In this document: piece by piece, positions 18,716 through 27,277 of the stretch
Numbering within the stretch: the stretch's first letter is position 1
Layout: every line of letters starts with the position of its first letter
From: Vibrio sp. CB1-14
GTDB taxonomy: Bacteria; Pseudomonadota; Gammaproteobacteria; Enterobacterales; Vibrionaceae
Assembly: GCF_040412085.2 (NCBI RefSeq)
Contig: NZ_CP115920.1
Coordinates: forward strand, 1,860,001-1,924,000
Direction: 5' to 3'
Length of the DNA stretch: 64,000 bases
The notes under the pieces: model-generated
Seen by the model: the letters and a program-made list of their open reading frames with translations, nothing else
What the model was told of the DNA's origin: nothing
The model's database searches: none
Program-made: the position numbers and the translations under genes

Positions 18716-19654
18716 ATGCGTTACTTTCCACTGTTTATGGACTTACTAGAAAGGCCCGTCTTGGTTGTTGGGGGCGGTGAAGTCGCTTGTCGAAAAGTCG
18801 AAACTCTTGTTCGAGCCGGAGCTAGTGTTACGGTTGTCTCACCTAAAGTTGAACCTTATCTTAGGGAGCTGAGCGAGAGTGGAAAGTGTGTTTGGATCCC
18901 ACGTTTTTATGAACAAGAGTTGATGCGGGATGAGTTTGTTCAAGTATGGGCAACGACAGACAACCCTGAGCTGAATCATAGAGTGCATAAAGATGCGAAA
19001 AATGCCGGTATTTTAGTCAATGTAGTGGACGACACACCTTACTGTGACTTTATAACACCATCGATTATTAACCGCGGAAGAGTCCAAATTGCCATCTCCA
19101 GTGGTGGCTCTTCACCGGTCTTGATCCGAGGTATAAGAGAAAAGTTAGAAGCCGTTTTACCAATGAATACTGCTCAGTTAGCGGATTTTGCCGCCAGTAA
19201 ACGAAGTGATATCAAGCGCCATTTTGCGACGGTAGATGAGAGAAGAAAGTTTTGGGAGCTATTTTTCAAGCAGCCGCTTGTTATCAACTGTAAAGATAAT
19301 CAAGAGCTTGAAAAAGCCTATCAATCGCTAATTCACGCTGATGCCGAATTTACTGATTCTTGCACTTGGATTGAATTTGGTGAAGATCCCGAACTGCTAC
19401 CGATCAAAGCGATGCGAATTATGCAGGAAGCGGAAATTGTATTTTATGACAAGCAGTGTCCGTTTGGCTTTGTAGACTTAGTAAGGCGAGATGCAGAGCG
19501 AATTGCGTTCGATGATGTTACTCAGGTCTCTTCCGACATTATGACAAGAAAAGCGGACAAACAACGTATTGTAGTGTTTGTAGAGCCGCACTCGTCTTCT
19601 TATAAGTTGCTAAAAGAAGGAGATGAAGTGATTGAGTTGGCGAAGGTAAAATAA
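18716..19654 (+). CDS. precorrin-2 dehydrogenase / ferrochelatase (CysG N-terminal type) with vestigial methyltransferase segment
   Basis: A 312-residue protein. Residues 1 to about 205 match the bifunctional N-terminal module of CysG, which oxidises precorrin-2 to sirohydrochlorin and inserts iron: NAD-binding LVVGGGEVACRK, VNVVDDTPYCDF with the catalytic aspartate, and ISSGGSSPVL with the conserved serine. From about residue 216 the sequence still follows the start of the CysG methyltransferase domain (DPELLPIKAMRIMQEAEIVFYD, then LVRRDAERI), but the SAM-binding glycine loop is lost and the remaining 150 or so residues of that domain are missing. Methylation of uroporphyrinogen III must come from another gene. 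AAAGGAAA precedes the start. Confidence 0.88.
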   Translation: MRYFPLFMDLLERPVLVVGGGEVACRKVETLVRAGASVTVVSPKVEPYLRELSESGKCVWIPRFYEQELMRDEFVQVWATTDNPELNHRVHKDAKNAGILVNVVDDTPYCDFITPSIINRGRVQIAISSGGSSPVLIRGIREKLEAVLPMNTAQLADFAASKRSDIKRHFATVDERRKFWELFFKQPLVINCKDNQELEKAYQSLIHADAEFTDSCTWIEFGEDPELLPIKAMRIMQEAEIVFYDKQCPFGFVDLVRRDAERIAFDDVTQVSSDIMTRKADKQRIVVFVEPHSSSYKLLKEGDEVIELAKVK

Positions 19655-19676
19655 AAGGGCGATACGCCCTTTTATT
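19653..19676 (+). terminator. intrinsic terminator of the cysG-like gene
   Basis: AAAAGGGCG and CGCCCTTTT pair around a two-base centre and are followed by ATTTTAT, overlapping the stop codon. Confidence 0.82.
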
Positions 19677-19704
19677 TTATACAGATTAAGCGGAAAGAGT
19701 TCAC

Positions 19705-20187
19705 TTAGTCTCTGAAGTTATTGAACTGAAACGGTTGGCCAAGCTCGCCGTTCTTAACCAGTTGCATAGTAGCTTGTAAGTCGTCGCGTTTTTTTCCCGT
19801 TACTCGAACTTTGTCACCCTGGATTGACACTTGTACTTTGATTTTTGAATCCTTAACAAGCTTGACGATTTTCTTCGCAATTGGAGTCTCGATGCCTTGT
19901 TTGAACAACACGGTCTGGTTCCATAGCTTGCCAGATTGTTCTGCAGTTTGGGATTCCATTGCGTTTACATCAACACCACGTTTCGTTAGGTTGCCACGTA
20001 AAATGTCACGCATTTGCTTAAGTTGAAAGTCACCCTCACAAGAGAGTTTGACGGTCTCATCATTTAAAGCGAATGTTGCTTCAACATTGCGAAAATCAAA
20101 TCGAGTAGAGATCTCACGGTTCGCATTGTCTACGGCGTTGCGCAGCTCTACGGTATCGATTTCAGAAACGATATCAAAAGATGGCAT
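19705..20187 (-). CDS. yajQ: YajQ family cyclic di-GMP/nucleotide-binding protein (UPF0234)
   Basis: A 160-residue protein with the two ferredoxin-like halves of Yaj[21 protein letters not shown] at the start, ISTRFDFRN, and [12 protein letters not shown] near the end. Xanthomonas and Pseudomonas homologues bind cyclic di-GMP and partner a transcription factor; in enterobacteria nucleotide or RNA binding has been reported. The start chosen has GGAAAG before it; a longer frame overlaps the aroH-type gene. The aroH-type stop lies one base before this start codon, so the two genes are coupled. Confidence 0.93.
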   Translation of the reverse strand: MPSFDIVSEIDTVELRNAVDNANREISTRFDFRNVEATFALNDETVKLSCEGDFQLKQMRDILRGNLTKRGVDVNAMESQTAEQSGKLWNQTVLFKQGIETPIAKKIVKLVKDSKIKVQVSIQGDKVRVTGKKRDDLQATMQLVKNGELGQPFQFNNFRD

Positions 20188-20188
20188 G

Positions 20189-21253
20189 TTAACTTTCCTT
20201 TTCGTTGCGTTGTTTAACGGCGTCAGCAAGAATATCGAGCATATGAACCGTGTCGCTCCAGCTCAAGCATGGGTCGGTGATGGACTTGCCGTAAGTGAGG
20301 TTATGGATATCTTCCATACCTTGATTACCTTCCTCGATAAAGCTCTCTGCCATAATGCCCGACACTTTTTGAGAGCCTGCAATAATTTGGCGCGCCACTT
20401 CTTGAGCAACATTGATCTGTTTGCGGTGCTGTTTTTGACAGTTAGCGTGGCTAAAGTCGACAACAAGTCGTGCTGGCAAGTCAAATGATGCCAGTTGTTC
20501 GCACGCCGCATCGATAGACGCTTCGTCAAAGTTTGGACCTGTATCACCACCACGTAGAATTATGTGACCAAACGGGTTGCCGCTGGTGCGATATACCGTC
20601 ATGCGACCATGTTTATCTGGCGAGTAAAAGTAGTGTGAAGCTTTCGATGCACGAATCGCATCGATAGCAATTTTAACACTACCATTTGTGCCATTCTTGA
20701 AGCCAACTGGGCAAGAAAGGGCAGAAGCCATTTCACGGTGGATTTGTGACTCTGTAGTACGAGCACCAATCGCGCCCCACGTGATAAGATCAGCAATGTA
20801 TTGGCCGGTAATCATATCGAGAAACTCAGTTGCTGTCGCAAGGCCGAGTTTGTTGATATCAAGAAGTAAACCACGTGCTTTGTTAAGGCCCGCTTCAAGT
20901 GCGTAAGAACCGTCTAGGTTAGGGTCGGTAATCAAACCTTTCCAACCGACTACGGTGCGCGGCTTCTCAAAGTAAGTGCGCATTACGATAAACAGTTCGT
21001 CTTTGTATTGATCTTGGATAGCGCTGAGGCGCTTAGCATAGTCTAAAGCCGCTTCGGTATCGTGTACCGAACAAGGGCCGACAATGCAAAGAAGACGGTT
21101 ATCGTCTCCAGTAAGAATATTTTCAATTTGACGGCGAGAATGCGCAATGCGCTCTGCTACGTCATCAGTAATTGGGTGGTTAGCGCTCAATTCTGATGGA
21201 GTTGGCATTGGACCTAATGCCTGTGTTCTTAGTTCATCGGTCTTTAATGGCAT
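20189..21253 (-). CDS. aroH: 3-deoxy-7-phosphoheptulonate synthase (class I, AroH-like)
   Basis: A 354-residue DAHP synthase, the first enzyme of the shikimate pathway, joining PEP and erythrose-4-phosphate. Metal and substrate motifs are intact: [53 protein letters not shown] and VDFSHANC. The sequence follows the tryptophan-sensitive AroH more closely than AroF or AroG, for example TDELRT at the start and [17 protein letters not shown]. The effector is inferred from similarity only; vibrio annotations often call it aroG. It is followed immediately by yajQ. Confidence 0.9.
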   Translation of the reverse strand: MPLKTDELRTQALGPMPTPSELSANHPITDDVAERIAHSRRQIENILTGDDNRLLCIVGPCSVHDTEAALDYAKRLSAIQDQYKDELFIVMRTYFEKPRTVVGWKGLITDPNLDGSYALEAGLNKARGLLLDINKLGLATATEFLDMITGQYIADLITWGAIGARTTESQIHREMASALSCPVGFKNGTNGSVKIAIDAIRASKASHYFYSPDKHGRMTVYRTSGNPFGHIILRGGDTGPNFDEASIDAACEQLASFDLPARLVVDFSHANCQKQHRKQINVAQEVARQIIAGSQKVSGIMAESFIEEGNQGMEDIHNLTYGKSITDPCLSWSDTVHMLDILADAVKQRNEKES

Positions 21254-21513
21254 GATGGTGCAGCCTGCAAATTATTATGAAGCGGTTAAGATAACGGAAT
21301 TGTCCAGTAGAATAAACCACTAATATAGCTATAGCTCAATCATTTCCATGATCACTTAAATTTTAACGCTATGTTTGCCTAAAAACAGAGCGATTTTCCT
21401 GTTAAGTTACTGAACGAATGTCGGTTAGTCATTAAATTGCCAGAATCCCTTGTATTCTATGTGGTGAGTCGGTATTTTGCCAAAAGCAGTAATAATTAGA
21501 GCATGGAGCAACA

Positions 21514-22413
21514 ATGAGTTACCAAAAAGAACAGCCTCAAAGAAACACGCCATCGGGACTCAACGTCGGCAATGTGTTGCCCAGTTTTGTGGAGCAAGCC
21601 CCAGCGTCTTCTCTATATGTATCCATTTCAGAGCTGATTATGGAGAAGGTGTTTTTTCACCCGGGTTTTTCCGCAGCTGAATCGGAACTTGACCCTGTAG
21701 AAACAGAAGCCATTCAAGCGCTGCTTGGTGAGCAGACCGCTGAAGACTTCTTTGTTTCCACTCTTGTTGATGCGATCACTTCTTCAATTACGACTGAACA
21801 TTCTACTATTTGCGTTGAACTCAATGACGCGACCAGTTACGAAATGAGTGCGTTACTAGGCGGTAAAGTGGAAGCGGACGAAATCAACCCACAGCTTGGT
21901 TTACGTGGTGTTTCTCGTTTTTCTTCTGAGTCATATCAAGCCTGTTTTGCCCTTGAGTGCGAAGTCATCAAAACATTACGAAGCCAGGGGCATGACGTGT
22001 CTATAGTTGTACCCTGCGTACGTGCATTAAGTGATGCAGCTAAGATCATCGATCGCTTGGCAGAACGTGGACTACCACGCGGTCTAAATGGCTTGAAAGT
22101 ATTGTTTGCGTGTGACACGCCATCAGCGGTTCTGCTATCTGAGCGCTTGCTGCATTACTTTGACGGCTTAGTGCTTAAGCTAGAAAGCTTAACTCAGCTG
22201 ACGCTCGGTGTTGATTTGCAGCATGATGAGTTAGCTCACCTGTACGACCCGCAAAACGAAGCGGTGTTGGCTTTAGTCAAGCAAGCAATAGCCGCGTGCC
22301 ATCAAGTTAACAAACCAGCGAGTCTCTTAGTCGACAATTTGTCAGACTTGCCTCAGTTAGCAGAACTTCTGCAAGATGAAACTAAGGTAACGGTTTTTCC
22401 AGTTAGTGAGTAG
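21514..22413 (+). CDS. stand-alone, catalytically degenerate PEP synthase C-terminal (TIM-barrel) domain protein
   Basis: A 299-residue protein that aligns from about residue 35 to its end with the C-terminal third of phosphoenolpyruvate synthase (PpsA). Shared blocks are INPQLGLRGVSRF, CFALECEVIKTL, VVPCVRALSDA, GLKVLFACDTPSAVLL, YFDG ... LTQLTLGVD and LYDPQNEAVLALV. The ATP-grasp and phosphohistidine domains are absent. Phosphate-binding arginines are kept (Arg131, Arg170), but the catalytic cysteine of CGQGPSD is replaced (Leu272 in SLLVDNLSD), the CELP glutamate is Asp201, and the GSNDMTQL metal ligand position reads LESLTQL. It therefore looks like a pseudoenzyme, perhaps binding PEP or partnering another enzyme. 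It has its own terminator. Confidence 0.8.
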   Translation: MSYQKEQPQRNTPSGLNVGNVLPSFVEQAPASSLYVSISELIMEKVFFHPGFSAAESELDPVETEAIQALLGEQTAEDFFVSTLVDAITSSITTEHSTICVELNDATSYEMSALLGGKVEADEINPQLGLRGVSRFSSESYQACFALECEVIKTLRSQGHDVSIVVPCVRALSDAAKIIDRLAERGLPRGLNGLKVLFACDTPSAVLLSERLLHYFDGLVLKLESLTQLTLGVDLQHDELAHLYDPQNEAVLALVKQAIAACHQVNKPASLLVDNLSDLPQLAELLQDETKVTVFPVSE

Positions 22414-22449
22414 AGCCACCTTAACAGGCTAATTATCAGGATATTTCAG

Positions 22450-22487
22450 CGGCTGACTCCTTGTTCTATGGGGTCAGCCGTTTTTTA
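22450..22487 (+). terminator. intrinsic terminator of the PpsA-like gene
   Basis: CGGCTGAC and GTCAGCCG form the stem around a 21-base loop region and are followed by TTTTTTA. Confidence 0.82.
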
Positions 22488-22590
22488 TTACAGAGTTATC
22501 TCGCTTGGCTTTTGTTTTGTTAACATTTTTTTGACAACTGATGATTATTTTGGCTTACTGGTCTGACTAGTTGTTCGGAAGGATCTCAAC

Positions 22591-23070
22591 ATGTTTAGCG
22601 CGATGCAAAAAGCCAACTTTTATCTCAATACATTCGGTTTCTTCAAGGTGCCCCTAATTTGGCTTTGTCGCCCTAAGTTACTGAAGCTCGATGAGGACGA
22701 AGTAGAGTTGCTGATCCCCTTAAAACGTCGCACTAAGAATCATTTAAACAGTATGTATTTTGGTGTGCTAGCTGTCGGGGCGGACGTTGCAGGCGGTTTT
22801 ATGGCGATGAGTAAAGCTCAGCAGCGTGGTAAGCGTGTGTCATTGGCGTTTAAGGAAGTGGAGGGCAAGTTTCTTAGACGTCCTGAAGCCGATGTGATTT
22901 TCACCTGTAAAGACGGCAAGCTTATCGATGAGATGCTCGATGAAACGATTCGCTCAGGCGAGCGAATCAATAAACCGGTTCGAATTGTGGCCACCTGTCC
23001 AAGTTTGCATGGTGACGAACCTATGGCCGAATTCTCTTTAGTGTTGTCTCTAAAGGCGAAGGCTTCTTAA
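22591..23070 (+). CDS. DUF4442 hotdog-fold (PaaI thioesterase-like) protein
   Basis: A 159-residue protein of the DUF4442 family, hotdog-fold relatives of acyl-CoA thioesterases. Typical blocks are LIPLKRRTKNHLNSMYFGVLA and GADVAGGFMAM, followed by a beta-rich half with VSLAFKEVEGKFLRRPEADV. The substrate is unknown. GGAAGGA lies eight bases before the ATG. It converges with the unknown membrane protein gene downstream. Confidence 0.8.
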   Translation: MFSAMQKANFYLNTFGFFKVPLIWLCRPKLLKLDEDEVELLIPLKRRTKNHLNSMYFGVLAVGADVAGGFMAMSKAQQRGKRVSLAFKEVEGKFLRRPEADVIFTCKDGKLIDEMLDETIRSGERINKPVRIVATCPSLHGDEPMAEFSLVLSLKAKAS

Positions 23071-23095
23071 AGCGATGTTTCGCAAGGAAACCGCG

Positions 23096-24481
23096 TTAAA
23101 CGGGTATCTGTTCAATATCGACGATTTTTGAACGATTGAGAACAATCTTCCAGCGATAGTAAACGGCTTCTTCGCCTTGGTTGCTCTCTCTCACAATTAG
23201 ATTGAGTAGGTGGCGTTTCTCTAACGATTCTTTGACGACCTGACCTTCTTGTAATTTGTAGATCCGGTTATTGGATTTATCCATTAATCGGGTCAGAGCT
23301 CGAACGTTAATGTTTAAGATCTCTCGCGTTTGCTCATAGCCGCTTGTAAAACGCGATGTTGCCATTTCGGTATGTGAACGATAGTGCAGCACCTCTTCTT
23401 CTCTTTGTACTGAACGTTTCTTGCGAATACTCTTAATTCGGTCTGGCAGTTGTTCGAAAGTGCTGTAATCTAGCCATTCAATCTTTTTGCCCACCTCTTT
23501 TTTTGTTGTAGCGTCAATAAAGCGGCGACGCCACTTTGGTTTGCCGCGTTGTATCCAGCGCCACATGATGTCGCGTAAATCGTCCTTAAACACTTCTCTC
23601 AAGGCATAGATGACCGACAGCACCAAAATAAACGAGGCGGTGATTTCCCCTAGATAGTCCCGAGCCAAAATCACCGCAGAGGTAACAAATAACATCACTA
23701 GCCCGGTTGCGGAGCCTTTGATGATTCGTTTAGTGTTATTTCCCATGCTGGTGGATTTCGATTGCAGAACGATAGGGTGCTCGATCAGGCGACGTAACAA
23801 ACGCATCTTATTGGCAAGGCGAGTGGGGTCGTTCTTCACTTTGTCGGAGTTGTAGTTGTTTAAGTTACGATGTGCTTGTTCCTTCTCAACAATGGTAATC
23901 AAACGATCTTTTAAAGGCGTGTAAGATTTGCTATTCGGAATATACACCACCAACTCAAGCAGCTTTTGTCCTGTATACCAAGAGAGATAATTGTCGATAT
24001 TGGCGTAGTGGCGCTTTAGGTGCTCTTCATAAGGAACAGAGCGGCGCATCTTCTTTAGAATATCGAGCACCAGTTCAATAACTTCGTCGACTTCATCCGC
24101 GGTCACTTCGTCTTGTGCGGTTTCTTTCAGTGTTGCTACCGCTTTATCCAACGCGATGACGTACTGGTAAGCAAACAAGCTCAAACTCACACGATACTGG
24201 GTGTTTGATAAGCGGCCGCGTTTAGCCAGCCTTGAGTGGACGAGTGGCAGTAGTGTCTCGTTACTGTAGTAGGCGCGTTTTTGTGAAATAGATTCATGAT
24301 AAAAATCAGACTCAGAGATGAGATGAGACTTCATTCCTAACTCATTGGGAATGAATAAGAATACATCCAAGTCTAGCTTTTTCGTGTTGGCCATTACATG
24401 TGCAATTTTTAGCGTAATAGCATCTTGTTTGTCTACGGTGATCAACCAACTCTCTCCATGTGCTGAGATTGAGCTAAGCAT
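23096..24481 (-). CDS. unrecognised membrane-anchored protein with two central helices
   Basis: I do not recognise this family. From the chosen start it is 461 residues. The N-terminal half is soluble, about 260 residues with charged helices (VTADEVDEVIELVLDILKKM). Then come two hydrophobic helices (IIKGSATGLVMLFVTSAVIL and ITASFILVLSVIYAL), followed by a strongly basic stretch (RGKPKWRRRF, IKSIRKKRSVQREEE) and a beta-rich C-terminus. This suggests an inner-membrane hairpin with both ends in the cytoplasm. The frame extends 21 codons further, to 24544, but that would leave 14 bases to the cvfB start and cover its likely promoter; neither start has a clear ribosome site. Confidence 0.7.
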   Translation of the reverse strand: MLSSISAHGESWLITVDKQDAITLKIAHVMANTKKLDLDVFLFIPNELGMKSHLISESDFYHESISQKRAYYSNETLLPLVHSRLAKRGRLSNTQYRVSLSLFAYQYVIALDKAVATLKETAQDEVTADEVDEVIELVLDILKKMRRSVPYEEHLKRHYANIDNYLSWYTGQKLLELVVYIPNSKSYTPLKDRLITIVEKEQAHRNLNNYNSDKVKNDPTRLANKMRLLRRLIEHPIVLQSKSTSMGNNTKRIIKGSATGLVMLFVTSAVILARDYLGEITASFILVLSVIYALREVFKDDLRDIMWRWIQRGKPKWRRRFIDATTKKEVGKKIEWLDYSTFEQLPDRIKSIRKKRSVQREEEVLHYRSHTEMATSRFTSGYEQTREILNINVRALTRLMDKSNNRIYKLQEGQVVKESLEKRHLLNLIVRESNQGEEAVYYRWKIVLNRSKIVDIEQIPV

Positions 24482-24521
24482 ATCAGAACCAAGGTAAACT
24501 AGCATCTTAAAGGGAGTTAGG

Positions 24522-24527
24522 TATAAT
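24522..24527 (+). promoter_or_regulatory. probable -10 element of cvfB
   Basis: A perfect TATAAT is followed by CGCGCC, a GC-rich discriminator of the kind seen in stringently controlled promoters, about 30 bases before the cvfB ATG. No good -35 box is seen. Confidence 0.45.
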
Positions 24528-24558
24528 CGCGCCAACAACCCCATTAGAGATAATAAAC

Positions 24559-25398
24559 ATGATTAACATAGGTCGTATTAACCAATTGGAAGTAATTAAA
24601 GAAGCAGACTTCGGCTGGTTCTTGGATGGAGAGGACTACGGCTCTATTCTACTTTCTAAAAAGCATGCTCCAGAGGACATCGCTGTCGGTAACACGGTCG
24701 ATGTGTTTATCTACTTTGATGCAGATAACCAAGTTGTTGCAACAACGGATACGCCTATTGCACAAGTGGGCGAATGGGGTCTGATGAAAGTTGAAGGTAT
24801 TAACAGTGTCGGTGCATTTGCAAGCTGGGGCATTAAAGAAAAAGATTTGTTGATCCCGTTTAGTGAACAGCGCGGTCGTTTGTCAGAAGGACAAACTATC
24901 TTGGTTTACGTTTATACAGACAAAGCATCGGGACGCATTGTTGGCACCACTAAGTTCAACAAATTATTGGATAAGACGCCAGCACGCTATAAGCAAAACG
25001 AACAGGTTGACCTTCTGATTGCAGAGCGTAGTGAACTAGGCTTTAAGGCCATCGTTAATGGTGAGCATTGGGGAATGATTTTCCCATCTGATGTCATCGG
25101 AAAACTGTTTGTGGGTAAGAAGCTTAAAGGCTTTATCAAGCAAATCCGTGAAGATGGCAAAATCGATCTGTCACTTCAAAAAATTGGTGTGGCGAAAATG
25201 GATGACTTGAGTGAGAAAATTCTGAGCTTGCTTGAGAAGAAAGGTGGCTTCTTGCCATTGAGCGACAAGTCAACACCAGAAGCGATCTTTGCTGCGTTCA
25301 AAACCAGTAAAGGTACCTTCAAGAAGAGCATTGGCGGTCTGTACAAGCAAGGTAAGATTCGTATTGAAAAAGACGGAATTTATCTTAACGCTGAATAA
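24559..25398 (+). CDS. cvfB: S1 RNA-binding protein CvfB (YitL family)
   Basis: A 279-residue protein with tandem S1-like OB folds and a C-terminal winged helix. The first S1 unit carries MINIGRINQLEVIKEADFGWFLDG, a later one VGKKLKGFIKQIREDGKIDLSL, and the C-terminus KKSIGGLYKQGKIRIEKDGIYL is the winged helix. Staphylococcal CvfB binds RNA and affects virulence gene expression; in gammaproteobacteria its role is not established. It is divergent from the unknown membrane protein. Confidence 0.9.
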   Translation: MINIGRINQLEVIKEADFGWFLDGEDYGSILLSKKHAPEDIAVGNTVDVFIYFDADNQVVATTDTPIAQVGEWGLMKVEGINSVGAFASWGIKEKDLLIPFSEQRGRLSEGQTILVYVYTDKASGRIVGTTKFNKLLDKTPARYKQNEQVDLLIAERSELGFKAIVNGEHWGMIFPSDVIGKLFVGKKLKGFIKQIREDGKIDLSLQKIGVAKMDDLSEKILSLLEKKGGFLPLSDKSTPEAIFAAFKTSKGTFKKSIGGLYKQGKIRIEKDGIYLNAE

Positions 25399-25702
25399 AG
25401 TTATGCGCTAGTAGCTGTTGCAAGGTCAACAGACCAAAAAGAGGCCCAAAACTGATCCTGATTTGGGCCTAGGGGAATGGCTCATGGAGAGCCTACGCTA
25501 ACTGTAAAGATGGACGATGTTTCAAACGCTACTGCTTGTAACAATGAGCCTGTAAGCCCTTTGCAAACTTGCATTGTGGCAAGTCTGTCAAACATTAAAC
25601 TCTTTCTGCCTGTGTCTTGATAACCTTTAAAGTGTAGTACAGAACAGTAAAAAAGCGATGCTGATAGCGGTTTTAACCAGCTAAAACCGCTATCCAATTG
25701 GC
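25399..25702. other. convergent intergenic region between cvfB and rsmF
   Basis: No gene is supported here. It holds two hairpins: the rsmF terminator next to the rsmF stop, and a second stem (AGGCCCAAA / TTTGGGCCT, about 25442-25471) that has a T-run only when read on the minus strand. Confidence 0.6.
25650..25694 (-). terminator. intrinsic terminator of rsmF
   Basis: GATAGCGGTTTTA and TAAAACCGCTATC form a perfect 13-base stem just after the rsmF stop, followed on the minus strand by GCTTTTTT after a short gap. Confidence 0.7.
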
Positions 25703-27124
25703 TTAGAACAGATTTTTGTCGCGCACTAATTCCCTAGGCAATCCATTTTTGACTCGATTTCCCACCCATTTACCAAGACCAATGATAAAACCATTGTAGC
25801 TAACTAACACTTCGCCTTTACCGCTTAGTCCTTCTGGGCGCACATCACGCCCCATAAACCACTCTCTCGCATCTTCAATACTCAGAGGCACAGCTTCAGC
25901 GTCGGCAGTCGCTAGGGCTGTGGCCACTTGATGTTGCCATTTGTAGCCTTTCTTGTGCTGCTCTGCGATTTTGATGCCCATACGGGAAAAGCGAAACTCG
26001 CCCAGCATTGGCTCTAATGCTTTTGGGAATAACCAAATGTCATTATCGCGTTTCCAAAGCACGCTGCTTTCTGGAACAGAAAGTGAAAATGCTTGATCTA
26101 AGTGCGTGACAATGTCACTAAATTCCTTGTTAGTAAGTTGACTAAAAGGGAATTTCCCGAGCTTTTTCTTTACATCTGGCGAAGTGACAGAAGCGTGTTT
26201 TGTAAACTTAGCAATGAAAAAGCCTTCGCTATCATAGGTCTGAGGGAAAACGTGTAGGAAGCCTTCCGGAGTTGTCGCCTTGTCAGCGCCTTCAAATAGA
26301 TTGATCAAGCTCTCGGCTTGAACTGCGTCTCCGAATGTATCAAGAAGATGTGTGGCCACGTTTTGATTTTCTTCTGGGCTAAGTGCACAGGTTGAATACA
26401 CCAGTGTACCGCCGACTTTTAGCGCATGGAAAGCACTCTCAATCAGGTCTTTCTGTGTAGCGGCAATCTCTGCGGTAGAATCTAAGCTCCAGTTTTTCAT
26501 CGCGTCCGGATCTTTTCGAACCGTGCCTTCACCCGAACAAGGCGCATCGAGCAAAATAGCGTCGAACTGCTCTGGAAGCCAACCACCAAATACACGAGCA
26601 TCGTAGTTACTCAGCGCGGCGTTGCGCACGCCACAACGTTCAATATTGGCATGCAGTACTTTAACGCGGCTAGCTGCGAATTCATTGGCCACTAAAACGC
26701 CTTGGTTATTCATCAGCGCTGCTAACTGCGTGGTTTTAGAGCCAGGTGCCGCTGCCATATCTAATACAGACTCGAATGTCTCTGTAGCGTCGGAATAAAG
26801 GGCGCTAGGCGGTAGCATTGAACTGGCTTCTTGGATGTAAAACAGCCCAGCCATGTGCTCAGCCGTATTGCCTAGTGGTACAACAGACTCGTCGGCGTCA
26901 ATCCAAAAACCTTCTTGGCACCAAGGGATAGGGTGTAGGCGCCATCCTTTTTGCTCGGCGATTTTTTGAAAGGCTTCAATGGTCGTCTTGAGCGTGTTTA
27001 CGCGAATACTTTTCCTAAGTGGTCTACGACAAGCGTCAATGAAATCACTGATCGATAAATGCTTTGGAAGGAAGCTGTCGACGTGATTTAGAAAATCTTC
27101 TGGGAGATAGACGTTAGAATGCAA
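25703..27124 (-). CDS. rsmF: 16S rRNA (cytosine1407-C5)-methyltransferase
   Basis: A 473-residue SAM-dependent RNA methyltransferase matching E. coli RsmF (YebU). The NOL1/NOP2/Sun core shows MAAAPGSKTTQLAALM (SAM site), LLDAPCSGEGTVRKDP and VYSTCALSPEENQ, which hold the two cysteines of the mechanism. The C-terminal PUA-like region RELVRDKNLF ends the protein as in E. coli. It starts with TTG: the frame begins there, AAAAGG lies about seven bases upstream, and the product aligns from its first residues. The gene order letA-letB-rsmF matches yebS-yebT-yebU of E. coli, though here a terminator separates letB and rsmF. Confidence 0.93.
   Translation of the reverse strand: MHSNVYLPEDFLNHVDSFLPKHLSISDFIDACRRPLRKSIRVNTLKTTIEAFQKIAEQKGWRLHPIPWCQEGFWIDADESVVPLGNTAEHMAGLFYIQEASSMLPPSALYSDATETFESVLDMAAAPGSKTTQLAALMNNQGVLVANEFAASRVKVLHANIERCGVRNAALSNYDARVFGGWLPEQFDAILLDAPCSGEGTVRKDPDAMKNWSLDSTAEIAATQKDLIESAFHALKVGGTLVYSTCALSPEENQNVATHLLDTFGDAVQAESLINLFEGADKATTPEGFLHVFPQTYDSEGFFIAKFTKHASVTSPDVKKKLGKFPFSQLTNKEFSDIVTHLDQAFSLSVPESSVLWKRDNDIWLFPKALEPMLGEFRFSRMGIKIAEQHKKGYKWQHQVATALATADAEAVPLSIEDAREWFMGRDVRPEGLSGKGEVLVSYNGFIIGLGKWVGNRVKNGLPRELVRDKNLF
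26106..26118. other. matS site (MatP-binding), exact consensus
   Basis: GTGACAATGTCAC fits GTGACRNYGTCAC completely. It lies inside rsmF, about 19 kb from the matS site in queE. Confidence 0.75.
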
Positions 27125-27224
27125 AATGAAGCCTTTTGATACTGTATTTAGTTGCGCTGGATTATAACCATAGCAGGGTATGAATGAAACCAGCGATATG
27201 AGAAACGCTCTAGCAAATAGGACG

Positions 27225-27252
27225 TAAAAAAATAGCCCGCTATGCGGGCTAC
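27225..27252 (-). terminator. intrinsic terminator of letAB
   Basis: GTAGCCCGCATAGCGGGCTA on the minus strand followed by seven T residues, about 25 bases after the letB stop. Confidence 0.87.
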
Positions 27253-27277
27253 GTTAGGCGTAAAATCGTGCTCTGAA

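Noticed and set aside
20689..20906. Short plus-strand frames inside the DAHP synthase gene
   Set aside because: Shadow frames of a clearly conserved gene, without ribosome sites or family similarity.
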